A stretch of DNA of 64,000 nt from Hormiphora californensis. Its lineage: Eukaryota; Ctenophora; Tentaculata; Cydippida; Pleurobrachiidae. Below the pieces are notes generated by a model that did not search any database, had not been told where the DNA came from, and saw nothing but the letters and a program-made list of their open reading frames with translations. Positions 46,377 through 58,585 of the stretch are shown here, in pieces (the first letter of the stretch is position 1; every line of letters begins with the position of its first letter). Both the position numbers and the translations under genes were made by a program. The stretch spans positions 2,312,406-2,376,405 of the forward strand of contig CM035356.1 in the NCBI GenBank assembly GCA_020137815.1, given 5' to 3'.

Positions 46377-49300
46377 GTATTTATCGAGTGACTGCGTTGG
46401 ATCCTCCTCTACTCTCAGATCATATAGATCTATTAATCTCTATGTGGGACACGCTACCATCTCTCGTTTGGCTACGGAAAGTGAAAAATTTCCCCCACCA
46501 ACCCCCCTCCAGTTCACTTTCCACCACAGNNNNNNNNNNNNNNNNNNNNNNNNNNNNNNNNNNNNNNNNNNNNNNNNNNNNNNNNNNNNNNNNNNNNNNN
46601 NNNNNNNNNNNNNNNNNNNNNNNNNNNNNATCCCCCTTTTCTCTCCAACACTCTTAATATTCATAGGTAGCTTGTAAAACTGGTCGGTCGCTATTAGGAC
46701 AGGCCCTCATTTCGTTCGTTTTAATTGTACTGATATGCATTGTGTAATGAGTTATCAGATTCTCTCATTTCTGGCATCTCTATCAGATTCATTTTAGTGG
46801 AAAAAGCCTTGGTTATGTTTATCATACAGTGATTATATATTGATTTCCCCAAACCACCTGAGATTATTCAAAGTATAAAATCATCAAATATCTCTCCTTG
46901 ATATTATCCTCTTTCCTTGATATCTGGTTCAATTGCAGCTCGTCAATAATTCTCTACCATCGAAAACACACAAATGTTGAATCTTTGCATGTTATGAGGT
47001 GCAGCAACGCAGCAACATGTGGCTCGAGTCGTATGCCTGCACTGTATGTGTGAATGAGAGAGCAGACTGAGGAGGAGAGAAGAGAGAGAGAGAGAGAGAG
47101 AGGAGAGAGGGGACAAGGAATGAGAGGAGAGGAGAGTGTGTCTATGACGAGGCTGGCTGAGAGGGATTGACAACATAATTGGAGGGGTCACGCATGATCC
47201 GCTAGTATAGAGAATGATAGAGAGAGAGGAAGAGAGATGCGAAGGGTGCAATGAGAGAGGCTTCAGACAGGGAGGACGAAGCCACTAGAGAGTAGTCAAG
47301 ATTGGTAGGAGCCGATGATCGGAGATGCGGAGAATGGTAGAGTAGTGGAGAGAGATGAGCGAGATTCGGGGGGGGACTCTGGAGGTAGAGGGCGAAGTAG
47401 AGGAGGGCCGAAGAGGAGGTGAAGAGAGGAAGAGAATAAGAGAGAAAGAGATATGGGAGAGGGGGAGAAAGAGAAGAGGGACAGGAGAAAGTGAAAGAAG
47501 AAGAGAGAGGGGGGGGAAAAGAATATTAAATTGTCCTTTCAACTTCAAATGCGCCGAAATGACAATGATGCTTCTGAACTTTTGGTGTTGTTGTTTTCTC
47601 TTTGGTCTGAAACATTAAAAATTTTCTTTCAGCCTCCCCTACCCATCTTAGAAATTCTCGCAATAAATACTTACTATGAATGGTTCGGGGGGCGTGGAGG
47701 ATTTTTTTTAAAGTCTTTTGGTTTTTTTTCACCCCCCAAAATTTTTTTGACCCTTGTCGTGATGCATTGCTAAAATTTTATAGACATTTATCAATTTGGA
47801 CGCACAACACCACAACAGTTAACATTCTGTGAGGTAGACGGGAAAAAAACTAAAAAAACATTTTCGCGCAGCCGCCCACGAAAAAGGGGCCGGTTGCAAC
47901 TTCAAAAATAACCGGCTGGCCTTTTCGGCCGGCTGGCCTTGGCATTCACGGGGCATTCTTCTGGCTTCAGTCGCTTCAGCTTCCGTTCATCATTGATAAC
48001 ATAAATTAAAACCTCCGACCCTTCTAGATTTTTCCTCCCTCCCTCTTCACTCTCTCGATCTCTATTCTCTCTCTCTGTCCTAAACTGCCCGGCCTTGATG
48101 AGTGGGATTGTCAGTGGCCACGTGCCTTATAAAATGATGTGTAATGTGTGTCTTTACTCAGCAGTGCCACTCCTCCCATTGCTGTGTAGTACAGGATGTA
48201 GTTCTGCGATCGATTAACAACCCATAGTTATAGAATCACATACTTCTCCTATACTACTCCCCTACCATCCATCTATTCTTTAATATTTGTCGGATCTTAT
48301 CTGATGATATGCTCTCCCCCACCGTCGCTTTAACCTGGTCATTTGAGAGTTTGAATGAGCACACAGAACCAATTGTAAATGTTTCATTTATCATAGTACT
48401 AGGAGTACTACAAAGCCCTATACCCACAGTACCTGAAGCTTGTTTTCCCATTTAAATGTTGCAATGGTGAAGTTGCACTCTCTTAGTTGCAGAGAAAGAG
48501 CCCCTCTTCCCTTTCTGCTGAACCGTGATTGATCAGTCTCCCTTCCCCGATAATTTATTATAATAGGTCCTACATCATCTCCTTCTATGGCTTCTCTATA
48601 TCCATTCTCATATTGTTCAGTGTTCACTGACTGAATAATGTTCAGTTGTTATAACTGCATGTTCTTCAGACCTTGGTGTGTTGTGTTTTGTGTTTTGTAC
48701 TGAGAAGGAGCATTGTGAAAAGAAGGAGAAGCATAAGGAAAGAAGGAAAGGAGCGCTTACTGGAGGAAGGAGCATTAAGCAAGCAAGCATCAAGCAATTA
48801 AGGAGCATTATACCATGCGGATGATGCACATGAGATGGACGGGAGAGAAGATGAGAGTGTCTCCCGTCCCTCACTAATGATCCTTTAGCTGATAATTGCG
48901 TTGTATTATCCTTGAAACGTTTGTTTGAACCCCCCTCTCCTTTGCCTGATATAACTGCATAGCTAGTAGTAGTAGTAGTAGCTCAACCACCCACCCAGTT
49001 ATTAATGAACATTCGGATTTGGATCTGTGGATGGGCAATGTGAACGCTTACCTCCCACTATCTCTTTCAACGCACAGAGCTGTGTCCCCTATGAGGGATC
49101 CGAGGAGGAATAGTTAGAGCCTGGGGTTTTAAATTTGTGGCGTGGGGCCATCATTCTTCATGATCCTTGGAATAGGTACGAGGACATGGGATGTTTTGTG
49201 CTTCCTCGTTCATAAAAACTTGCTCCTTTGCTCCTTTCTCGGATCATTTATAGAACTGCGCGAGAGGGAAGGTTCTATTAGAACCAACACCCGTATCACT

Positions 49301-51556
49301 GCTAAGGGGGGTAGCGTTGAACATCTGCAACGTTACGAGGGTATATCTAACAGTACCGCATACCACAAAACCAGAGACTCCTTAGTCGCGTAAAACACAC
49401 TATAGTGCACTTAAATCATAGAAGAGGAAATCATTCAGATTCGATGGTTAACCATCTGCTTTTTTTAACTGAGAAGCATAATCCAAAAGAAGTTCTCCAG
49501 CAAGTTATTAACAACTAAAACATATATATCGATGGGTCTAATTGTACCCCAAATTCCTTACAAACATGTACAAGCTTCCCCAGCGTCTACATGAATGTTT
49601 CAATACTAGACATCCTACAGGGAGTGTGTCCCTCTACAGTGGATCTATTCTCCTATCTAACTTCACGTGGAACGAGGAGTGACGGGGCGAGGTAAGAAAA
49701 ACGAGGGGGTAGGGTTCGGGAGTAGAGGTAAGAGGGGTAAGAGGGGCTGGCGGACCTGGGGTGAAGTAGAATATCAATAAAAACTGGATGTGGGCATGAT
49801 ATTATACTAGATATGATGCACCTTGCTAGAGCTAAATAACACACATACCTGTTTTGTTTAGTATCCACTGTCCAAGGGTAAATGGGGTCTTGGTGTTTTG
49901 GCGTTCTTGTAGTGCCACCTTCTTGGGGAGCACCTGAAATCGATCGCATTAATTAGCTGAAATGATCATAGTTGACACCTATACAAAACAGACAAATTGA
50001 CCTGATGAGGACGGTCAATGTATTACACAATCAGATAAAGACGTTACATTTATGATTTCCCTATCTCATTCCTCTATCGTCAGGTACATTTGTGGCCAAC
50101 ACCCGGGCATGTGTTATCGTGTCCGTGCAACCAAGAATCACCCTGATAGCGGTTGCCATGGCGGTGGACCGTGGGGGAAATTACAGTGTTCAGTACAGTC
50201 CGACAGGGAGGGAGACTCTGCGTACCGAGTAGATTTTTGGTTTTTTTTTTTTTTTTTTTTCTGGGAGTTAGTTGGGCTGCCGGAGCTCTACAGGCCATCT
50301 TACCATTAATGTGAGTGGTGTTTAGTATTAAGAGAATTTAATGATTTGATTGCACTGGGGTAACCCACGCTTAGGACGTTAGCGTGATTGTTGTGTAACA
50401 TGGTAACCAACCAGCAACCTAGATTGTGTTGTAACCATGGTAACCAATGCAGGTACAGTACGAGATACAGGCATTCCTGATTACCTACTAGATGAGCGTC
50501 GCCGACTTCTCAACCTCTCCCACCCCCGAAGTAGAGAGGAAGAGGGGGAAAAGAAAAAAGAGAGATTGAGAGAGATCGAGAAGAAGAGGAGACGAAGATG
50601 AGCGGAGATGACTAGACGAGGAGAGAGAGAGGGATAAGAGAGAGAGACGGAGAGAGAGAGGGAGGAGGTGAGACCGTGATATGAGTTACGGAAGAGAGGA
50701 TTGATGGTGAGAGGAGGGCGAGCTGGAGAGAGGGGAAGAGAGGGTATGGAGAGCCGAGAGGGGGGGAGAGACGGCGAGAGGCGAGGACGGGGAGCGGAAG
50801 ACCGAGAGAGAGGAGGGAGAGAGCCCAGGGAAAGCGAGTTTGTGTGTTGGTTGGTGGAAGAGGGGAGAGAGGAGAGTGAGGAGAGAGGCGAGAGGTAGGG
50901 AAGGAGAAGGCGGATGAGAGGGGTGGCTGAAGAGAGTGAGGGTGGAGGGGAGAGGAGCGAGAGCAGACGGAGAGAGGATGAGAGGATCAGGCGAGAGACG
51001 GAGAGGGAGGGAGAGTCGAGGAGAAAAAAGGGAAGAGAACGAGGCGAAGAAGTATGATAAGGTGTCGAGGGCGAGGAGCTGGAGAGAGTGCGAGGAGGAT
51101 GAAATAGAGAGGGAGAGAGGGGCCGGAGAGAGAGAGGAAGAGGATGGAGGAGAGAACCCATGAGAGAGGAGGAGGAAGGAGAACGAGGGAGAGAGCGATA
51201 TTGAGCGACGGTCTTGAGGAGAGGAGTCCGAGAGGGTGGGGAGAGAGACGAGAAGGAGAAGAGGAAGAGAGAGAGGTAGGATCGATATTGGAGGGTAAGA
51301 GAGAGGAGAGCGAGGCGAGGAGATGGGAGAGAGGGAGGATAGGAGAGAAGAGAGGAGGACACTGACGAGTGACGAGGGGTGCGGAGAGGAGAGAGAGGAG
51401 AGGGAGAGAAGAGGAGAGGAGAGATGGAAGATGGGGGGAGATGAGACGAGGGGAATAGATCGAGATGATGAGTCCATGCACGGAGAGGGAAGAGAGGGAC
51501 TGAGGGATGAGAGAGAGAGGAGATGGAGAGGAGAGAGAGGAGAAGGAGTGAGAGAT

Positions 51557-51587
<31 letters not shown>

Positions 51588-51675
51588 CGTGAAGAGAGAG
51601 AGAGGGAGGGGGGGGAGAGAGAGAAGAGAGAGAGAGATAGATAGAGAGAAGAGAGAGAGAGAGGAGAGAGAGAGA

Positions 51676-51715
<40 letters not shown>

Positions 51716-52301
51716 TACTACCCCATATAACTTCATCGTTTACAGAAGACTACTACACAGCACACGTGACTCTACTATTCATCCCCCTGGTCACATCCCT
51801 CGTTCTCTGCTGCTTCACTGTGCCGGGTCTCATTGCAGCGGACAATACCATGAAGGTAACCAGGCAGATTCAATAGATAGATTCAACAGAGTAATAGCCA
51901 ATTAAACATAACTTTTTTGGAATTGGGATTGGGAAATAGCAAACTAATCTTCTGTGCCTAGCCTTTCTCGAACCCTGTCTCATCGTACCTTCCGGGTACA
52001 AAGGATGGGTTACAAATCGTCCGTCTATGATATCGAATGCCCCCCCCCCCTAATTACAGTGTTCTAAATGGTGCCGTGATGAGATGTGGGTTGTTATCCA
52101 ACCATTCTATCTGTGCCTACTCATCATTGCACTCTGTGTTCTTCCTGTCCATTTTGCTGGAGTGTGGCCTCCTGGGACGGGTACCATGTTATTGAAGCTT
52201 CTGTGATCGACAACTCCGGATCTCCGACTACCTCTTTGGTTTTGTCTTCTTTTCTTGTTTACATATCGGTAGTTGGTGTTATGTATGGATTACTAATATA
52301 G
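44815..52301 (+). CDS. Class-A-like seven-helix G-protein-coupled receptor, one frame break between TM6 and TM7
   Basis: Plasma-membrane receptor. Exons with agreeing phases: 44815-44968, 45105-45181, 45373-45481, 45859-46063, 46208-46281, 51746-51855, 52060-52301. The N-terminus has sequons NET, NGT and NSS. TM1 GIIFLILGIGGIALNIATL has the conserved Asn; TM2 NVSILDILQG has the conserved Asp; TM3 ends LIAVAMAVTV without a DRY motif; TM4 GVSWAAGALQAILPF has the conserved Trp; TM5 VTLLFIPLVTSLVLCCF; TM6 LCLLIIALCVLPVHFAGVW keeps the CxLP core; TM7 SSFLVYISVVGVMYGLLI has VGVMY where NPxxY is usual. Between TM6 and TM7 the frame shifts by one base near 52185-52200 (TM6 frame stops at 52206, TM7 frame ends 52301). 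The long intron after exon 5 contains the assembly gap and a second copy of exons 1-5 (48330-50560). Ligand unknown. Confidence 0.75.
46299..46374 (+). repeat. (GA)n microsatellite
   Basis: Pure GA tract just after GPCR exon 5; an expanded, degenerate GA block follows the second copy (50560-51717). Confidence 0.97.
46530..46629. other. Assembly gap (100 N)
   Basis: Exactly 100 N characters, a conventional scaffold gap of unknown true size. Confidence 0.99.
46630..48329. other. Intron/scaffold segment after gap, purine-rich
   Basis: GA-rich blocks at 47050-47250 and 47390-47520, homopolymer-rich DNA near 47700-47760, and a CCGGCTGGCCTTTTCGGCCGGC hairpin-like stretch near 47911-47936. No gene was recognised. 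Confidence 0.45.
48330..50560 (+). repeat. Second, indel-rich copy of the GPCR exon 1-5 region
   Basis: Direct repeat of 44340-46320. Exon 1 to 5 counterparts lie near 49005-49173, 49311-49390, 49583-49690, 50083-50312 and 50453-50528, all broken by many single-base insertions and deletions, also in introns, plus a 20-base T run at 50241-50260. Even spread over coding and non-coding DNA points to an unpolished alternative haplotype rather than a pseudogene. Confidence 0.85.
50561..51717 (+). repeat. 1.2-kb degenerate GA-rich tract
   Basis: Almost pure purine on the plus strand with irregular interruptions; corresponds to the short (GA)n after exon 5 in the first copy. Long Ser/Leu/Pro frames on the minus strand are low-complexity shadows. 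Confidence 0.9.
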
Positions 52302-53388
52302 ATGATGGATTTCTCAACTGACAAGTACCAATACCATAATCAGTACCGGTACTGTTTGTATACCGTTTTCATGAACAGTGAATCTGAAAGAACCCTAATT
52401 ATTTGCAGGTATTGCGGAGCCCTCACTATCTGACTTGCAAACTTAGTATGAGGGGAAGATAGGAACGAGTTTCTCAGCAATAGATCAGCACACGAAGGAG
52501 ATTGGGAAGAACAGGGTTACCCCAGCACCCGTCCTAGTGTACGGTGAGGCAACCCCCCCAAATCAGTGAGGTCTAGTAGCCTTGCATTTTTAGTGAATGA
52601 AAATCGTTAGAGGTCTACATTGCATGGCTATTAATTGAATGAGGAATGAGTTGCATGGAACCTTTGAATGCAGTAATTACAGTGCATGAAACATATCGAA
52701 TGTGCACAGTGATCTCTACAGTTCTATAAATGATATGGAACCATGCCCATTACACAGGATTAGTCTGGATTGAAGATGGGGACAAGATAGGGACAGGAAC
52801 ACTTCAGCTGCAATAGACCGATAAATGCTATAAATCTTTAAAATGAAGACAATATTACAACTGCTAACTACATGTTTTGTGAACCTATATCTATGCTATC
52901 TGAGATTACCGTTATATTTGCTATTTTGCTACATCATTTCAATAATAACTTACGTGTTTTCCTTTTCTCGGAGAGAGACCTAACGATAAGCTGCTGACAG
53001 GCGTGTGGCTTGGGAGTTCGGCTTAACATTGCTGCTAAAATAGATTCAAATTTTTTTTTTTTGAGGGAATAAATCACCATGTCAGGGAAGTTGGGAAAAA
53101 AGTTTGGGGAATAAGTAGGGGTGGTAGATCAAATAAAACAATCAATATTTACAAACTTAGGACTCTGCAAAATAATAAACTTTACTGTATACACATATTT
53201 CAAAAGGGAAACGTAAAACCACACGCGGTTTTAAACCGGCACACCGCTTGGGCACACTCTGCCTGTGCCAAGTCACCACCGTTGAACCAGGTCCAGATTT
53301 TCGAGACCCCGGAAAAATTACCGCGCGCCTCACCTCTGAGAACGCCGTCTTTGGAGCGCACGACCTTCAACATGACTGACCTCGCGCG
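52302..53388. other. Intergenic between GPCR and PIH1D1 (convergent)
   Basis: No recognised gene. The two flanking genes are transcribed toward each other into this stretch. Confidence 0.45.
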
Positions 53389-56300
53389 TTACAACATAAA
53401 CAGATCTGAAAAGTGTGCCAAATGTCCCACACAGCACCGGCTGATGCACTCTTCAAGAGGGACCGTTAGACCAGTAGCCGGGGAAGGGGGTGTGACTCCC
53501 CTCACTGAAGCCGTCTCCTCTGTCACCATGAGTGCAATTGTTAGGAGATGGCTATCTACATCAAATTGTGCCCCACACTCCATGGGGATTACATTGTATG
53601 GTAGTTCAACCTCTAGGAAATACAGGGCAGGATGGGCGTGTAGTATCAACCGGTCCTCACCTGGGAGAGGGAGAAAGACGAGTGGGAACTGGGAGCAGAA
53701 GTGTGTTTGTTTGGCTGCGATACAAAACATCAATTTAAAAAGGTATAAATAATTTCAAACGCTCCAAGGGACAAGGAGTATAACTCTCAACAACCAAGTA
53801 ACGTGGTTGAACTTGGTATTTCCTCTTATTATTATCCCTAGGTCTATCTGGAGCAGTTGTAGTGCTTGTTTTGAGAAGTTGGATGAAAAGGAGGAGGACT
53901 TACCAACGTCAAGTGTTAATTTAGCAGAACTCTGAACACCAGGCAGCCACACTTCCAAAATTAGGTAGCTCGGCTTCCCTTCCATAGGTTCCTGGTAAGT
54001 GGTAAAAGCCGAAACAATTAACAACATAATTGTATTTAAAAAATCTGATCTTTCCCAAAACGTTATATTCTATGTTCCTATCCTATCAAAATACCCCCTA
54101 TCTATACCTCGCAATTAAGGTCATCAGTGTTTAGGGCGTGGGCGGTTGGGTGGGTCCTCGCACCTTCCACCTCTTTTAGTATGCTGGCGTGTGTGTCTTG
54201 ACCTCCTGAATCACTGGTTTCCTGTGAGTCCTAATGTTATGTGGTTTAATCCGGCCGACATGGGATCTGTTCTTCAAAAGGGTCAGTTCCAGTCAGCTCA
54301 CTGAGAACGAGTAAGAGAGAGGTCAATCACCTAGGAGGGTTGGTGGGATGTGGTGATTTATTTTGTCCAAATAAAGTGGGAGGCGGCGATGTAGATACGG
54401 CTACAATTTGAAAATACAGATATATAACTAGTCTGTTGTGTGTTCTGAGAACTTGTGGTTGGCTGGGTCGAATCAAATACTTCGTGGACACACGCTGTAG
54501 AGCAGGAGGATCGAGGGTCACTGAGGACAATTCAATGCTATAAACACGAATATTTGCATTATGTATCCATAATCGCTACGTTTCCCTGCCCTCTGCTGAT
54601 TTGCCATTCAACTCGCCCAAACGAGTAGAGCTGTCGCAAAATGGGAATTTGGTTTTTCGAATTTTTTGAACAAAACGCGAACAGATTTTTCAATTCTCCA
54701 ATTTTCACGAATCAAAACGTGCGCTGCCGAATAATAAACAAATTTTGTCGCACGTTTAACAGTTTATAAGCCGCGCCCCCTCATAAATTCAATGTTTTGT
54801 GCACGCGCATGTTACTCTAACGTCGAGTGTGAGATCGTGCGCGCCGCGAGGGTTGCCCGTCGCAACGAAAGTGTGACCAAAATGTCCCTACTACCGGTTA
54901 GTTAGTATAAAAATAAATAAGACTATTCTTTTCCGAATTCTCACCCTGCTATCCTTTTTACAAAGTAAAAAGCATCCGGGTGATATGCCTTCGGCATTCA
55001 CCCGGTCATGGAAAAAATAACATTTTTTTTTATAAGACAAGCTTTATACCTACTCTCGTTTTTTAAGAAAACGCCTTTAGTAAGAAACGTTTTTTATAGA
55101 AAACTTTCAAATGTTAATCACACAAATCAGAGGACACCACAAGAACAGAATTCTCTTTTGTTTTTGGATGCTTAACAACCTGTAGTTTCCTAGAAAAAAA
55201 CAAGTTTCCTTATTTAAAAGTTTCTGTAAATAATGCTGAGATTAATTAAACGATAGTAAGGTTAAGCTGTTGAGTGAGCTGTAAAATTGTTTCCATCTTG
55301 TGTCTCGTTTCTTCTGCAATAGCATAAACTTTATACATCAAAGCAGTTGTTTAGGCCGAGTCTTCTTGGTCCACTGTCTTTACTATCTTCACCCCCCATA
55401 AGCAAACAGATTTTGGCAAGACAGGCGGACCCCGATTGGAGGACACCCTCGGGGGAAAGGGTCTTGTCCGCAAATTCGAGGTGCCACTAATCGGGGTGAG
55501 CCATATTTGACCCAAGAAAACCTATCTATGCCCAAAATGCTATATTGATGACTAAACAGACACTCTAAACTGTTATAATAAGCATTACATGGTATTGATG
55601 ACATGATCATTTCTGATTAGAAAAGAAAAATATAAATAACTTATTTTCAAAAAAATGGGAAAATTTTTCTAAGTCATACCAGTCCGTCCCGGTTTGTATT
55701 TCGAATCGGTGCAAACTTACCTGGTATGCCTGTCTAAATTCGCGGGTTAAAACGAAACCGATACGTGATCCATACCGAATCGGGGGGACCCTAAGTCGTG
55801 CCCGGGTGAGGAGTATACAAGTTTCAAAAAACTTTTTCTCTAAAATTTAGGGTTAGCACCGATCAAAAGCATTGGACAATCGTAACTGTAAAATTTTTGC
55901 AAAAAAGTTATAAAATTTTTTTAAAGGTATACAGCCACGTCCGAAATCGTGTTTTCGAACGGTGCTTTTATCGCATGTCTGCTGATCTTATTAGACGAAC
56001 GAATCGAAACGTGTCCCCATCGGAATCGAAATTTTGACGCTTGGACTTGGTGAACTTGTGATTCGATGGGCACCATGGGATCAACGTATCGTTCGTTTCC
56101 GAACCGTCTAATTAGCAGAATGACTTGCGATAGATTGCACCGATTCGAAACACGATTCGGACATGAGCTGAAATTCTTTTTGAAAAATTCACAAAAAATT
56201 TGCACACAAAAAATTCTCTTTCCCAACAAAATTCTAAAATTTTTGGGGAAAAAAATCCTGTCCAAATCGGGGTGTCCCTAAATCGGGGGTCCCTAAATCG

Positions 56301-58553
56301 GGGTCCGACTGTAGCTGAAGCTGACTGTTTCTCGTGCACTGGGAGTGGTCATTACGTGAAGTTTTGACATGTGCAGTTGTTTACGTGGCCATTTTTAGCA
56401 TTTTCATTCAGACCAGACTGTCCCGTCCCCACAGGTCTAAGTGGCCCCCTTATACCCTATATGGGGAGTTTTAGAAACGGCTGAAGACGCTGGATACACA
56501 GTGAAGCCCACCGTATACACATGATCTCGAAAGCTTCTCGTCAAATTTATTTTGACCTTTAGTACCATTATAAATCGTTGTCTGTCTTGTATAGATGTTT
56601 ACAACATCGGGACCGAGTTAATCGTTTCCCAGTAATATTCAACTGTTCGAGGCTTTAAACCGTGCACGTGCGGTATTTATATTTACACGTTATGCATGTG
56701 TACAGACATGCAAACGATACGTGCACGACTTTGGGGGTGAACCAGTTGGAACAAAGGAGCTATATAACATAGACAATTGTGGAAGACGTTATTTTTTACG
56801 TAACCAGGAAAACGTTAGCATTTAGTTTTTATCAAATGCGACGTTAATCCATGTTAATGTCACGTCGGACCCCTCGATTTTACCGGCAAAACCCTATCTC
56901 CCAAGCTTCCCGATAAATCAGGGTCCGACTGTAAATGCCCATTATAGTAGACTTTTAAGACTTTTAGCGCTATTAAATGCTTTCAAATACACTTATATAT
57001 TATTCTGTTGCTCTTTTAATCTGTAGTTCAGATTTCAGTTCAAATATGTCTGTTAACCTTATTTGCATTAATGGAATCCTTGTTTTTGATAATCGGTCTG
57101 GTATTCCCCTTGTAATTATACTATTTTATGCAGGTTTTATAATATTTCAACCAACCAACCATTAAAGGAAGTATTGATGTTGATTGGCGTCGTTGATTGA
57201 AATCGTTTTTTTTCATGTTCGATTGAACAAATGATACAAAGTACAGAAAGGGCCCCATTAAAAAGATTTACGTTCAGAAAGGCTCCTATTCTGTCTGCTA
57301 CACAAAACAGTACACCCTGCTTGTTTCCTAGTAGCCAGGGGAGGAATCAACATCCCCTGCTATGTCATAATTATTTATTTAATTTCCCCACCGAGGTCGA
57401 AAGATACATCTCCAAGGAACGGAGTTAGTTATTTGAATCCATTTACGGTAAAGGAGGATGGTCGAGCCAGATTTTCTTCACTGGAGGATTGTAATTGCCC
57501 TGATTTTAAACGTCTCTACCAACACTGTAGTAACTTGATGCGAAGGCGGACGCGACGTAAAGCCATTTAATTGTACCACGTCATCAATGTTCATTATGAG
57601 AAACCTAGCTATAACATATCTATTAATTGGATTGTTCACTTTGGGACCTCTCATAATTCGTTCTGCAGAGCAAGGTGAGTAACTTGTTGACTTGTCAACT
57701 TTTCGCTATCCTAAGATTCCTCTTTCCTCCCCTCCTTCTCCTGCTTCTATGTCATGAACTTAGAGAAATTGATGTCAATGACAAGCCCATAATGGCCCGG
57801 AGATCTCAGTTTATGGGGCCAGGAGGGGTATCTTACGTACATGGCTCATGGAGTTTGGGCATTGTGGTTTTCATTTTGACCTTGTCCAAGCTAAACTATA
57901 CAACTTTTCTCGACCAACTCAAGATATGTGTAGACGCGAGTATGTACCCTTTAGAAACAAGTGTAAGGTAGGGACTATAGTGGATACCTCATTGTGTTCC
58001 ATTTCTGTCCCCAAATGTGCCAACTGCTATTAGTTTTTACATCTAGCACGGCGGGTATCAAATCGGCCCAATTGAAATTCAAAACAGCTACACCGCGGGC
58101 AGTAAAAAGCCCTTCTGGATCGCCTATAACAGGACTTGTCTTTACCCTCCCTCGTTCTCTTGGGATTAGTTCCTCAACAGCCTCACGGAGCCTCACACAC
58201 CTATTCTTTCCTGGCCACACTACCGGGTTCGAGTGTTTGTTAGTCATCATCCTTTACACCAAGAGTTAGTACTACAGGATAATATTCTACGCTACACTCA
58301 AGAGTTTCCGACTGTACGTCAATAGGATTGTGTGGAAGTAAATTGTGTGATTCGGTAATAAACAAAAAAAAAAAAAAAAAAAAAAAAAAATAAAAAAAAA
58401 AAAAAAAATTTTTTAAAAAAAAAAAAAACCCTCTCAAGGTGAGGTTGATAGGCAAGGGTGAAGCTGAACCGCATGGCACGGATGAAGTGCGAGGGACAAT
58501 TATATTGCATACCAGGTGGCTGATACTGTTTGCCTTCTTTTTTTTTTTTTTGG

Positions 58554-58585
<32 letters not shown>

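Noticed and set aside
50481-51736. Long Ser/Leu/Pro-rich minus-strand frames (249-293 codons)
   Set aside because: Translation of a degenerate GA/CT tract; no domains, and several frames are open at once.
53282-53752. 156-codon plus-strand frame
   Set aside because: Shadow of the PIH1D1 terminal exon on the opposite strand, which has clear family motifs.
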